From: Vagococcus penaei
Lineage (GTDB): Bacteria > Bacillota > Bacilli > Lactobacillales > Vagococcaceae
Assembly (NCBI RefSeq): GCF_001998885.1
Contig: NZ_CP019609.1
Coordinates: 434,001 to 498,000 of the forward strand
Direction of reading: 5' to 3'
DNA length: 64,000 nucleotides
The notes under the pieces were generated by a model. That model was not told the DNA's origin, ran no database searches, and worked only from the letters and a program-made list of their open reading frames with translations. The position numbers and the translations under genes are program-made. Position 1 is the stretch's first letter; every line of letters begins with the position of its first letter. Positions 17,915 to 27,143 of the stretch are shown one piece after another.

Positions 17915-18337
17915 TTACTCAACAACGATACCCATGCTTCGTGCAGTACCTTCTACCATGCGCATAGCTGCTTCAACGTCAGCTGCGTTTAGGTCTTGCA
18001 TCTTAGATTCAGCAATTTCTTTTACTTGATCTTTTGTTACAGTTGCAACTTTTTTAGAGTTTGGCTCACCAGAACCTTTGTCAATTTTAGCTACTTTTTT
18101 CAATAAAACTGCAGCTGGTGGAGTTTTTGTAATAAATGTAAATGAACGGTCTTCATATACAGAGATTACAACTGGAATAATTAAACCTGCTTGGTCTGCT
18201 GTACGAGCATTGAATTCTTTAGTGAATCCCATAATGTTGATACCGGCTTGACCTAAAGCTGGACCTACTGGTGGAGCTGGAGTTGCTTTCCCTGCAGGAA
18301 TTTGTAATTTAACTAATTTTTCTACTTTCTTTGCCAC
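17915..18337 (-). CDS. rplK: 50S ribosomal protein L11
   Basis: L11 forms the base of the GTPase-associated centre. The sequence [29 protein letters not shown] is unmistakable, with the [14 protein letters not shown] block and the C-terminal RNA-binding domain. The start is a GTG at 18337 preceded by AAGGAGG at eight bases; the upstream open frame (to 18418) is leader. It is the first gene of rplK-rplA. Confidence 0.97.
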   Translation of the reverse strand: MAKKVEKLVKLQIPAGKATPAPPVGPALGQAGINIMGFTKEFNARTADQAGLIIPVVISVYEDRSFTFITKTPPAAVLLKKVAKIDKGSGEPNSKKVATVTKDQVKEIAESKMQDLNAADVEAAMRMVEGTARSMGIVVE

Positions 18338-18389
18338 GAGACATACCTCCTTGAGTCCGTGATGTGGTTTAATGGAGATGAAAATTTCT

Positions 18390-18399
18390 CCTCCCACGC
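18390..18399 (-). promoter_or_regulatory. GCGTGGGAGG motif in the rplK leader (possible L1 binding site)
   Basis: This is the second copy of the ten-base motif, in a leader stem-loop (GGAGA-AATTTTCA-TCTCC) about 55 bases before the rplK start. Confidence 0.6.
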
Positions 18400-18409
18400 T
18401 TCCATAAAA

Positions 18410-18440
18410 AAGAAGCACGTGTCATTACACGCACTTCATA
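18410..18440 (-). terminator. Hairpin with U-tract at the 5' end of the rplK transcript
   Basis: On the minus strand an 11-bp stem (GAAGTGCGTGT pairing with ACACGTGCTTC, two wobbles) with an AATG loop is followed by six T residues. It starts only a few bases after the rplK -10 box. It could end sacA-operon read-through or attenuate rplKA. Confidence 0.7.
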
Positions 18441-18469
18441 ATTATATCTGACAAAATCCAAAATGGCAA
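18441..18469 (-). promoter_or_regulatory. Promoter of rplK-rplA
   Basis: On the minus strand TTGCCA (18464-18469), a 17-bp spacer and consensus TATAAT (18441-18446). The -35 box begins five bases after the stop codon of the GH32 gene. Confidence 0.82.
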
Positions 18470-18473
18470 GAGT

Positions 18474-19961
18474 TTAATTTGCTTTTCCACAATTTATTTT
18501 AGCAATTTTTGCCTGTTTCAGAATAACACCTTGATTACTTGTTAATTCTAGATTTTGACCAACCTCTTTTTGATAGAACGTAAAAGTCATAGCATCACGA
18601 TTATTAATGAATAACTCAATCGAAGCATTATCACGGACAAATTCCAATGTTAATTTTCCATCAACTAAAGACGCACTCATTGATCGTTCAAACAACGGTT
18701 CTTGTTCCGCACCAATAATCTCGTAACCTAATTTCCCTCGATTCACAGTTAAAATTTCATTCGTTACATCGTAGGTCACCAATAATTCATCACGATCAAT
18801 CGCAAATAAACGTAAGTTAACTTCTGTAGACATTTCTGGTTGAATCACTAATTTAGCATAACTTTGGGTACTTAGTAGTGGCGCACTTACCCACTTATCT
18901 TCACTTGACAGCACACGATTTTCTTCCTCTTCACCGACTATTAGTTGATTATAGAGGCTTTCTACCGGTCGCTGACAAAGACGATTGTTGATAACTGATA
19001 ACTCTCTAGCAAATGTCATTGCTCCAGCCCAACCATGGCCTAAATCATGTGTTGGAATATTACGTTTCCACATTTGCATCCAGGCAATCATGATACGTTG
19101 ACCTTTATCATTCTGACACGTTTGTGGTGCATAAAAGTCTAATCCACCATCAATTTCATGATAATTCTCAACCGCTAATGTCCCTTTTTCCCAGTCCATT
19201 TGACCGATAAAAGCCACTGTTGAACTCATATTGTGATAACTATGGCCATCTTCTTCCATTTCAATTGGTGACATAATCAAAACATCTTTTCCATCTAAAT
19301 GGAATAAATCAGGACATTCCCACATAATGCCTTGATGAGACTCACCCTCTAAAACAACAGAATAAAAAGTCCAATTTAACAAATCTTTCGACTGGAACAT
19401 CAAAATTCGACCACGTTCATTTTCAGTTTTTGTGGCAACTACGGTAAAATAACTTTCTCCTCGTTGAAATACTTTAGGATCGCGAAATTCTTGAATATCA
19501 CCATAATTTTTTAATTGTCGCTCGTCAATCACCGGATTACTAGCAATTTTTTCAAAGTGAATCCCATCATCTGAAACAGCTAAACATTGAACTTCACGAC
19601 GTTTGCCTTCTCGTTCATAATGGCCTGTATACATCAAATATAAACGGTCATCTTTAACAATGGCACTACCTGAAAAACACCCATCAAGTTCATAATCTAA
19701 CTCTGGCGCTAGAGCAACAGGCAATTCTTCCCAGTGAATTAAATCCTTTGACTTTGAGTGTCCCCAGTGCATTGGTCCCCATTCACTTGCATAAGGATAA
19801 AATTGATAAAATAAATGATACTCCTCTCGAAAGTAAACAAAACCATTGGGATCATTTAACCATCCTATTGGTGGCATAACGTGAAATGCGTGACGATAGG
19901 TATCAACCACTTTTTCACGTTCAGCATTGATATACTGATTGGCTTTTTCTAATAAATTCAT
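18474..19961 (-). CDS. Glycoside hydrolase family 32 beta-fructosidase (sucrose/fructo-oligosaccharide hydrolase)
   Basis: This GH32 enzyme cleaves terminal beta-fructosyl bonds. In its 495 residues the three catalytic blocks are clear: GWLNDPNGFVYF with the nucleophile Asp near residue 37, EFRDPKVF, and MWECPDLF with the acid/base Glu. There is no signal peptide, so it acts in the cytoplasm on imported sugar. It is encoded with an ABC sugar transporter rather than a PTS, which argues for unphosphorylated sucrose or fructo-oligosaccharides. It is the last gene of the operon. Confidence 0.9.
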   Translation of the reverse strand: MNLLEKANQYINAEREKVVDTYRHAFHVMPPIGWLNDPNGFVYFREEYHLFYQFYPYASEWGPMHWGHSKSKDLIHWEELPVALAPELDYELDGCFSGSAIVKDDRLYLMYTGHYEREGKRREVQCLAVSDDGIHFEKIASNPVIDERQLKNYGDIQEFRDPKVFQRGESYFTVVATKTENERGRILMFQSKDLLNWTFYSVVLEGESHQGIMWECPDLFHLDGKDVLIMSPIEMEEDGHSYHNMSSTVAFIGQMDWEKGTLAVENYHEIDGGLDFYAPQTCQNDKGQRIMIAWMQMWKRNIPTHDLGHGWAGAMTFARELSVINNRLCQRPVESLYNQLIVGEEEENRVLSSEDKWVSAPLLSTQSYAKLVIQPEMSTEVNLRLFAIDRDELLVTYDVTNEILTVNRGKLGYEIIGAEQEPLFERSMSASLVDGKLTLEFVRDNASIELFINNRDAMTFTFYQKEVGQNLELTSNQGVILKQAKIAKINCGKAN

Positions 19962-19989
19962 TCATTATTCATCCTTTCACCGGCAAACT

Positions 19990-20838
19990 TTATTTAATTC
20001 CTGTTCCTGATCCACCTAAACCATCTAAAATATATTTTTGTGCCACAATATAAACAATAATTAATGGAATAGTCGAAATTGTTAAGACCGCCATTACTTG
20101 ATTGATTAAGACCGGTTGCGTTGTATTAATTGTGGTAATCGCGACTTGTATTGAAAATTTACTTTTATCGGTTAACACCATTAGTGGCCAAATATAATCA
20201 TTCCAACTTGTAATGAAAGACAAGACACCTACTGTGGCAATTGCTGGTTTAGCCATTGGTAACATAATTCTAAAGAAAATTTGGACAATTGATGCACCAT
20301 CTAATTTTGCTGATTCGATGATTTCTTCTGGAATCGCGATAAAGAAGTTTCTAAATAGATAGATATTAAAAGCACTCGCCATCGCTGGTAAAATGACTGC
20401 TAGGCGCGTATTAACTAAACCTAAAGCATTCACTACCGTAAATTGTGAAATCAAAATCGTTTCAACTGGAACAATTAAAAGTGCTAATAGTAAACCAAAA
20501 ATCACTTTTTTACCAACGAAATTAATTTTTGCAAAAGCAAATCCCGCTAGTGAGTTAACTAAAATCGACCCTAAGGCAAACGTTGTACCGTAAAAAATAC
20601 TATTTAATAGATAAGTACCCACACTAAAGCGACTAACGACTTCTTCATACGTTTTAAACCAATTAGCAGGATTAAAACTAGGTAAAAAAGCTTTAATGGA
20701 AGTTAAATTATGGTACACATCGGCTTCTGGTTTCATTGACGACACAATCATCCAAATCATTGGAAATAAAAACAGGGCTACTATTAAGAATAATAACACA
20801 TATTCTAATATTTTTGTCGGTTTAATTCGCTTTTTCAT
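19990..20838 (-). CDS. ABC sugar transporter permease, MsmG/MalG type
   Basis: This 282-residue inner permease has about six membrane segments. The cytoplasmic EAA loop reads EIIESAKLDGASIVQIFFRIMLP, which contacts the ATPase. It shares its start region with the preceding permease (one-base overlap at 20838). It pairs with the upstream permease for a carbohydrate importer of the CUT1 class. Confidence 0.93.
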   Translation of the reverse strand: MKKRIKPTKILEYVLLFLIVALFLFPMIWMIVSSMKPEADVYHNLTSIKAFLPSFNPANWFKTYEEVVSRFSVGTYLLNSIFYGTTFALGSILVNSLAGFAFAKINFVGKKVIFGLLLALLIVPVETILISQFTVVNALGLVNTRLAVILPAMASAFNIYLFRNFFIAIPEEIIESAKLDGASIVQIFFRIMLPMAKPAIATVGVLSFITSWNDYIWPLMVLTDKSKFSIQVAITTINTTQPVLINQVMAVLTISTIPLIIVYIVAQKYILDGLGGSGTGIK

Positions 20839-21719
20839 TAGTCTTTATCCTCCTTAATCAGTTTTCGTTGCGTAATAGTAATCAAGCCAATTAATGTCGT
20901 AAAGACTAAAGCTATTGAGCTTGAATAGCCAACTAGACGGTCGGTAAATCCTGTTTGGTAAATATAGTACACCATCGTCATTGTTGAGTTCATTGGTCCA
21001 CCTTGAGTCATAATCATTGGTTGAACAATCAGCTTAAATGCTGAAATTAGTGTTGTTAACAAGACGAAAATAGCAGTTGGTTTAAGTAATGGTAGGGTAA
21101 TGTACCGAAATTGTTGGAACTTTGTGAAGCCATCCAATTCTGCTGCTTCATAGACATCTTGCGGAATATTTTGCATACCACCCAATAGTAATAACATTTG
21201 ATAGCCTGCTCCTTGCCATGCTGATACAAACACAATTGTATACATTGATTGACTTGGACTAGTTAAGAACGGTAAAGACTCAATTCCAAAACGATTTAAA
21301 ATCGCATTAATCAATCCTTCATTTGGGTTCAACAAATATAACCAAAGAATCGAAATAACAACTAAAGACATAACAACTGGTGCAAAGAATGCAACTTTGA
21401 AGAACATATTACCTTTACGCTTTTTATTGATTAATAGAGCCATTCCTAGGGCTGCACCTAATTGAACTGGAATAATCCAAATTACAAATTTCGCTGTGTT
21501 AAAAATACTTTTCAAGAAAATCGGATCGCCAATTAACCTTTTGAAATTATCTAAACCAATAAACTGGCGAGCATCAGGTGTTAATAAATAATAATCAGTA
21601 AAAGCATAGTAGAAAACCATTCCTACTGGAATAATTAAAAAGATAGTCAATAAAATCAATGCCGGGGCTAAAAAACCATAGCCAATCAAATTTTCTTTTA
21701 GTGTTGATTTTTCTCGCAT
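20838..21719 (-). CDS. ABC sugar transporter permease, MsmF/MalF type
   Basis: This 293-residue CUT1 permease has six membrane segments and the EAA loop DVYEAAELDGFTKFQQFRYITLP. The start follows AAGGAGG. It is the partner of the next permease; both are downstream of the binding lipoprotein gene. Confidence 0.93.
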   Translation of the reverse strand: MREKSTLKENLIGYGFLAPALILLTIFLIIPVGMVFYYAFTDYYLLTPDARQFIGLDNFKRLIGDPIFLKSIFNTAKFVIWIIPVQLGAALGMALLINKKRKGNMFFKVAFFAPVVMSLVVISILWLYLLNPNEGLINAILNRFGIESLPFLTSPSQSMYTIVFVSAWQGAGYQMLLLLGGMQNIPQDVYEAAELDGFTKFQQFRYITLPLLKPTAIFVLLTTLISAFKLIVQPMIMTQGGPMNSTMTMVYYIYQTGFTDRLVGYSSSIALVFTTLIGLITITQRKLIKEDKD

Positions 21720-21765
21720 GATAATCCTCCTTGACTGAACAACCCTAAAACTTTTTCGTTCAGTA

Positions 21766-23088
21766 TTATTTGTTTAATAAATTATTAATTGCTTGTTGCA
21801 TCTCTTTCGCCCGAATATCCGCTACTGCTTGAATATCAGGATTTTCTTTATAGTACGTAATATCTTGAATCGACTGTTGGAAGGCTCTTGACACTTGTGG
21901 ATAAGCCACGACAACTGGTCTAGCACGTCCAGATACTTGATTTTGTTCCATTAACATCTTCATACCTTCTGGAACGTCATTTTTAATTAAATCAATCGTT
22001 GAATTTCTGATTGGTAAGACACTGTTACCTAAGCTCATAATCTTACTTGACTCAGTACTTGTAGCAAATTTAATAAATTCAGCAGATGCATCTTTTTTCT
22101 CCGTATTCGTCGTCATCCCTAAAGCCCAACTACCTGTTGGTGACACTAATTTTTTCGTCTTATCTGACACTGGGTAAGGTAGAATACCATAATCGATGTC
22201 TTTATAATTGCCTTCTAAATCAGCCATTGTCCATGAACCACTTAGTAACATTGGGTATTTACCCGTTTCAAAACCTTTTTCTACTGGGGTCACAGGAACA
22301 TAATCATTTTTGATTAATTCTTGAATATAGCTTAAAGCGCCAACTGTTTCTTTTGAATTATAATAGCCTATTGTTTCTGTCCCTTCTTTATTTACAATGC
22401 TTCCACCATTTGACCAGATGAATGGTGTATAAGCATACGTTAACATCTCATCTTTATTGGCTAACTGCATATTAAAGACCGGTGCTTCAAACTCCTTATG
22501 CAAGCGTTCTAGCACATCTTGAAACTCTGTCCATGTCCATGGATTATCTAAAGTTGGTAATTCAGAGTCTTTAATGCCAGCTTGCTTAAACATTTTTTTA
22601 TTATAATAAAGACCAACACTCGATTCAGAATAACCAAAGGCATAGAATTTTCCATTATATGTTCCTTGCTGTTTAATACTTGGCAGAACATCAGCCATAT
22701 CATCATCATCCAAATACTCATCTAACGGTTCTAGTACTTTGGAATGTGCATAAGCTGCTGTATTCGGTCCGTCTAGTGTAATCACATCTGGTAAAGTCTT
22801 TGTTGTGATTGCAGCATTCACTTTATCTTCATAACCGCCACCACTCCCACTTCTAGGAATGTATTCTGTGACCGCCTTATATTTACCATTGAACTCTTGA
22901 TTAAAATTATCTACAATTTCTTGCCAAGCAGCTCCTTCAGCAGTCTCATCCGAAAATTGTACCCATACTTTAATTTCGCCTGGGTCTGAACTCGTATTGC
23001 TTTGATTACCTTTTTTACCACAGGCAGAAAGTCCACCTAAAACTAACGCAACCGTCGCAGAAAATAACACTAGCTTTTTCATTTTCAT
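21766..23088 (-). CDS. ABC sugar transporter extracellular binding lipoprotein
   Basis: This 440-residue CUT1 solute-binding protein is tethered to the outer face of the membrane. The signal peptide MKMKKLVLFSATVALVLGG leads to the lipobox LSAC. The mature part starts with a Ser/Asn-rich linker and has the WxQF-type start of domain I and the YNKKMFKQAGI block of family 1. It is the first gene of the operon and follows the operator array directly. Confidence 0.93.
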   Translation of the reverse strand: MKMKKLVLFSATVALVLGGLSACGKKGNQSNTSSDPGEIKVWVQFSDETAEGAAWQEIVDNFNQEFNGKYKAVTEYIPRSGSGGGYEDKVNAAITTKTLPDVITLDGPNTAAYAHSKVLEPLDEYLDDDDMADVLPSIKQQGTYNGKFYAFGYSESSVGLYYNKKMFKQAGIKDSELPTLDNPWTWTEFQDVLERLHKEFEAPVFNMQLANKDEMLTYAYTPFIWSNGGSIVNKEGTETIGYYNSKETVGALSYIQELIKNDYVPVTPVEKGFETGKYPMLLSGSWTMADLEGNYKDIDYGILPYPVSDKTKKLVSPTGSWALGMTTNTEKKDASAEFIKFATSTESSKIMSLGNSVLPIRNSTIDLIKNDVPEGMKMLMEQNQVSGRARPVVVAYPQVSRAFQQSIQDITYYKENPDIQAVADIRAKEMQQAINNLLNK

Positions 23089-23105
23089 TCTCCTTTTATC
23101 TAAAT

Positions 23106-23215
23106 TTGGAACGTTTTAAATATCTTGACCTAAAAATTGGAACGTTTCAATTATTTTATTCAAAAAATAGGAAACGTTTCAATTATTTCGCACTAGAAAA
23201 TTTGGAAACGTTTCC
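23106..23215. promoter_or_regulatory. Array of four LacI-type operators and promoter of the fructoside operon
   Basis: Four near-identical palindromes share the core AACGTT: TTGGAACGTTTTAA (23106), TTGGAACGTTTCAA (23137), GGAAACGTTTCAA (23170) and GGAAACGTTTCC (23204). Core centres are 31, 32 and 34 bp apart, close to three helical turns each. A promoter on the minus strand (TTGAAA 23177-23182, 18 bp, TAAAAT 23153-23158) has its -35 in operator 3 and its start site in operator 2. The downstream LacI product is the probable ligand-responsive repressor; CcpA could also bind. Confidence 0.85.
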
Positions 23216-23253
23216 TTTTTATGATATAAAATTAACACCCTTTTTATTGGATG

Positions 23254-24246
23254 TCAATCTTTTTTTATCATTTTTTCAAAAGTTGTTTTACCTTCATGAA
23301 AAGTAACGGGTAAAACCGAACGTTTAATAACTTCCTCACCGGAGATTAGTTTTAAAATATTTTTAACAGACACTTTTGCCAACTCTTGGACTGGTTGTGC
23401 AATTGTCGATAGCAACTTGCTACGTCCTTTAACTAAACTAGCACCATCAAATCCAATAATTTGAATTGTCTCACCAATCTTTTGATTCGTCTCAAGCATT
23501 AAATAATCAATCACATCAACTGCCATCAAATCATTCATCACAAACAACCCATCTAGTGAAGGATTCGCAGTAAAAAAATCAGTCACTTGCTGTTCAAAAT
23601 CATTAATTGGTTCGATCATTTCGAGAACAGCGTAATCAATAGCATTTCCTTCACAATATTCCTTAAATCCTGACAAACGTTTAGTCGTTTCATTGTGATG
23701 AGCAGAGATACTACCAATAAAACCAATTTTTTTCGATCCACGTGTGATTAATTCTTTTGCAGCTAACTGACCTCCTGCAAAATTATTCGATGTTACATAG
23801 CACACATCCTCAGTAAAATGGCGGTCAATGCTAACAATCGGTAAATCTGCTGAGACAAAAGGGTCAATATCCGAATAAGTAATAGCAATTAAGCCATCAA
23901 CTTTATTTTGCTTGACCATTTGAATGTAGTCTCGTTCTTTTGCCAAATCATCATCGGCATTGCATAGTAGCATTTTATAATTTGATTTTGTCAATTCTGT
24001 CTCAACATAATAAGCATATTCTGAAAAAAAAGGATGCCAAATCGTTGGCAAAATTAATGCGACTGTATTCGTGCGATTCGTTTTCAGGCCTCTTGCATAC
24101 TCATTAGGCTCATAGTTCAACTCTGCGATGGCTGCTTCAACTTTTTCTCGAGTAACATCTTTTACTTTCACGCCATTAATAACACGTGATACAGTCCCCA
24201 GCCCGACATTTGCTAAAGCGGCAACGTCTTTCATGGTTGCTTTCAT
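23254..24246 (-). CDS. LacI family transcriptional regulator of the fructoside operon
   Basis: The 330-residue protein begins with the LacI helix-turn-helix TMKDVAALANVGLGTVSRVING and hinge helix, followed by a periplasmic-binding-protein-like sugar sensor (VALILPTIWHPFFSEYAYYVE). It lies upstream of the ABC/GH32 operon on the same strand, with the four operators between. Repression relieved by imported sucrose or a related sugar is the likely mode. Confidence 0.92.
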   Translation of the reverse strand: MKATMKDVAALANVGLGTVSRVINGVKVKDVTREKVEAAIAELNYEPNEYARGLKTNRTNTVALILPTIWHPFFSEYAYYVETELTKSNYKMLLCNADDDLAKERDYIQMVKQNKVDGLIAITYSDIDPFVSADLPIVSIDRHFTEDVCYVTSNNFAGGQLAAKELITRGSKKIGFIGSISAHHNETTKRLSGFKEYCEGNAIDYAVLEMIEPINDFEQQVTDFFTANPSLDGLFVMNDLMAVDVIDYLMLETNQKIGETIQIIGFDGASLVKGRSKLLSTIAQPVQELAKVSVKNILKLISGEEVIKRSVLPVTFHEGKTTFEKMIKKD

Positions 24247-24479
24247 TTTATCACCTACAGTTTTTTAATGTAGTAACTATACGACTATTGTATAACAGAA
24301 CACAACAAATTAATATTAATTTTAAGTTTAACAGATATTTCCAATAATATTTTTTCTATTTTTGAAATCATAACAAAAATTACTATCTATTTTTATTTTA
24401 ACCAATATTTTTCATAATGTTTGCCCTTTTTTTGAGGGCGTGATAGAGTTGATTAGTATAAATTTTAGGAGGATGTTAC

Positions 24480-25049
24480 ATGATTCGACAAGCTCAACCA
24501 AAAGATGTCACAGATGTGATTAACTTAGTTATGATTATTTTAAAAGATATGGAATTGGCTGTTTTTGATAAGCTATCTGATGAAGAAGTTCTAAACTTAC
24601 TCGAAGAAGCCTATACTAAATATCCAACTTATCGTTACGGGTACCAAACAATGATCGTTAAAGAAATTGATGGTCAAGTTGCTGGAATTGCTGTGGGTTA
24701 TCCAGATAAACGCGAAAAAACAATTGATGCTGATTTTATCACCTTACTAAATGAACATGGTTTATCCGATGATTATCGTTTCTTTACTGAAATAGAAGCA
24801 TTTCCAAACGAATGGTACCTCGATACTTTGGTAACGTCACCTGATTTTCGTCGTCAAGGAGTAGCAAACTCATTATTAGATGCTTTACCCGAAATTGCAC
24901 GTCAACAAGGATGTGATAAGATTGGTTTAAATTGTGATCAAATCAATCAACAAGCACAACAAGTTTATTTAAAAAAAGGCTTTAAAAAAATGGGCGAAAC
25001 AACCCTATCAAACCATCGCTATGACCATTTACAATGGCTTATAAACTAA
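24480..25049 (+). CDS. GNAT family N-acetyltransferase
   Basis: The 189-residue GNAT protein has the acetyl-CoA loop LVTSPDFRRQGVANSLLDALPE near residue 117 and the C-terminal QVYLKKGFKKMGE strand. The acceptor is unknown. AGGAGG lies seven bases before the start. The stop codon coincides with the first base of the IS1182-family element, so its native terminator has been replaced by the element's hairpin. Confidence 0.87.
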   Translation: MIRQAQPKDVTDVINLVMIILKDMELAVFDKLSDEEVLNLLEEAYTKYPTYRYGYQTMIVKEIDGQVAGIAVGYPDKREKTIDADFITLLNEHGLSDDYRFFTEIEAFPNEWYLDTLVTSPDFRRQGVANSLLDALPEIARQQGCDKIGLNCDQINQQAQQVYLKKGFKKMGETTLSNHRYDHLQWLIN

Positions 25050-25083
25050 AAAAGAGGCTGTGACATAAGTCTCTGAATAAAAC

Positions 25084-25134
25084 AAAAAAGCGATCAAATT
25101 TATGAGTAAAATTCATTTATTTGATCGCTTTTTT
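25084..25134. terminator. Insulating terminator at the left end of the IS1182-family element
   Basis: A perfect 16-bp stem (25084-25099 with 25119-25134) bounded by A and T runs. It would stop transcription entering from the GNAT gene. Confidence 0.85.
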
Positions 25135-25147
25135 TAGTTAAAATAAA

Positions 25148-25173
25148 AACGTACAGGTGACACCCTGTACGTT
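25148..25173 (+). other. Leader hairpin of the transposase gene
   Basis: A perfect 10-bp stem (AACGTACAGG with CCTGTACGTT) and six-base loop lie 30 bases before the transposase start. It probably folds in read-through RNA and limits translation. Confidence 0.6.
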
Positions 25174-25202
25174 AAGTCATTCTCCCGAAAGGAAAACTAA
25201 AA

Positions 25203-26897
25203 ATGTATACAAATTATAACATGAATCAACTTACTTTAGATATAACAACTTCTTATGTTCCTAAAAAAGATAACACCGCATGGTTTATTAATGAACTAGT
25301 TGAGTCACTGGAGCTTAGCGAACCATATCTATTTGGAAGACCTAGAAAATATGATTTAAAAGTAGTTCTTAAATTAACTTTATTTGCCTATACTAGAAGT
25401 GTTTTTACTAGTCGTAAAATTGAACAACTAGCAGAAGAAAGCCTACCGGCTCGTTGGTTAACTCAAGAACAAGTTCCGAGTTATCGGACAATTGCCCGTT
25501 TCAGAACATCTAACGATATTGATAAATTATTACAAAGAAGTTTAGACTCCTTAGTTACTTATTTACGTGAACAACAACTTATTAATGATGCTATTTTTAT
25601 TGATGGAACTAAACTATTAGCTGATGCCAATAAATATAGCTTTGTTTGGAAGAAAAGTACTATTAAGTTTGATCAAATGAATCGACAACAAATCATCAAC
25701 CTATCAGCTGAATTAAAAGAAGCATATGAGACAAGTTCTATACCAGAGGGATCACATTTAACTTTGGATATGGTAGATGAAATATTAACCCAATTAGAAC
25801 TTAGATTAGATGATTTAGAAGAAAAAGTTATCAAAACAGCTAAACTTTCACCTAACCCGTTTAAGGTAAAACGACGTACCTTAAAAAGTAAAAAAAGAAA
25901 GTTGAAAATTCGACGTGATAAAATGAATGAGCATCAGGATAAATTAGCTATTTGTGGTAATAGAAATAGTTATTCAAAAACCGATCATGACGCCACTTTT
26001 ATGAAAGTTAAAGAAGATCCGATGCAAAACGGTCAGTTAAAACCAGCATATAACTTACAAATAGCCACTAGTAATCAATACATTATTGGATATGATATCT
26101 TTCAAAATCCTACAGATACTAAGACACTTCAACCATTCTTAGAAAAGTTAAAAATAGAAAATAGAGTCCCTAAATACATTGTTGCAGATGCTGGATACGG
26201 ATCAGAATCAAACTATCGCTACCTAGAAGACAACTTTTCAGAACACATTGCAGTTATCCCTTATGGGACAATGCTTAAAGAAAAAAGTAAGAAATGGAAA
26301 ACGGATGAAAGAAAAGTCATGAATTGGAGCTATAATGATAAGGAAGATTATTACGTAGACCCGAAGGGAGTCCATTTTAACTTTATTGGGTATCGAAAAA
26401 GAACAGATAAAGATGGGTTTACTCGTGATTTTAAAGAATATCAAGCAGAAAGATATGATGAAAATAAAGATGTCATTCCTGAATCACTTACTCCAAAAGG
26501 CCACACTCGAAAAATAATGGTCAATCCTTCTTGGGAGTATCATAAAACTAAACAAAATGACCAACTTTCAAATGAAATAATCGCTAAGGTCTACAGCCAA
26601 AGAAAAATTGACGTTGAGCCAGTTTTTGGATGGATGAAGGCTTGTTTAGGCTTCAATCGATTTCATATTCGTGGGATCAACAACGTCAAAAAAGAATCAG
26701 GAATACTCGTATTAGCCTTAAATATAATGAAATTGGCTGTAAATCAGAAAAATAAGCCAATAGATAACATAAAAAAATCGGAATCCAAAAATCTTTTTAA
26801 GATTTTCGAATTTCGATTCTTTTATTTAAGAACTGTAACTACTTATGTCACAGCCTCTTTTTATTTTATGCAAGCTTACCAAAACATACCTACATAA
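25203..26897 (+). CDS. IS1182-family transposase
   Basis: The 564-residue DDE transposase begins MYTNYNMNQLTLDITTSYVP. The catalytic residues are likely in IFIDGTKLLAD, VADAGYGSES and VEPVFGWMK. The gene looks intact. Its frame runs through the right terminal repeat and stops about 35 bases outside the element, so the last eleven residues are coded by flanking DNA. GAAAGGA precedes the start. Confidence 0.88.
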   Translation: MYTNYNMNQLTLDITTSYVPKKDNTAWFINELVESLELSEPYLFGRPRKYDLKVVLKLTLFAYTRSVFTSRKIEQLAEESLPARWLTQEQVPSYRTIARFRTSNDIDKLLQRSLDSLVTYLREQQLINDAIFIDGTKLLADANKYSFVWKKSTIKFDQMNRQQIINLSAELKEAYETSSIPEGSHLTLDMVDEILTQLELRLDDLEEKVIKTAKLSPNPFKVKRRTLKSKKRKLKIRRDKMNEHQDKLAICGNRNSYSKTDHDATFMKVKEDPMQNGQLKPAYNLQIATSNQYIIGYDIFQNPTDTKTLQPFLEKLKIENRVPKYIVADAGYGSESNYRYLEDNFSEHIAVIPYGTMLKEKSKKWKTDERKVMNWSYNDKEDYYVDPKGVHFNFIGYRKRTDKDGFTRDFKEYQAERYDENKDVIPESLTPKGHTRKIMVNPSWEYHKTKQNDQLSNEIIAKVYSQRKIDVEPVFGWMKACLGFNRFHIRGINNVKKESGILVLALNIMKLAVNQKNKPIDNIKKSESKNLFKIFEFRFFYLRTVTTYVTASFYFMQAYQNIPT

Positions 26898-27143
26898 AAA
26901 AATAGGACAGAAGTAAGCTAATCGCTAGAAAAATAATTATGTAAAAAGTGATATAACATCAAATCACTAATCATGCCACCCAAAATAAACCAAATTAGAT
27001 TGGTTGCCTACTGTGACATCTCTTTATGAACAACTAGTGACAATATCAAACTAATAATCAGTGAAATTTGGAAACAATAAAACACCTATTAAGATAAAAA
27101 TCTTTTAACCATTTTTCCTAACGACACAAACATCTCAACTTTT

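Larger units (their letters stand above)
25049..26862 (+). mobile_element. IS1182-family insertion sequence, apparently complete
   Basis: A 22-bp perfect terminal inverted repeat (25049-25070 and 26841-26862; core GAGGCTGTGACATAAGT) bounds 1814 bp with one transposase gene. Two strong hairpins precede the gene. I see no convincing target duplication at the borders (flanks ATAAACT and ATTTTATG). Confidence 0.88.

Noticed and set aside
18474-19961. Sucrose-6-phosphate hydrolase of a PTS system
   Set aside because: No sucrose PTS gene is nearby and the enzyme is in an operon with a sugar ABC importer, so unphosphorylated substrate is more likely.
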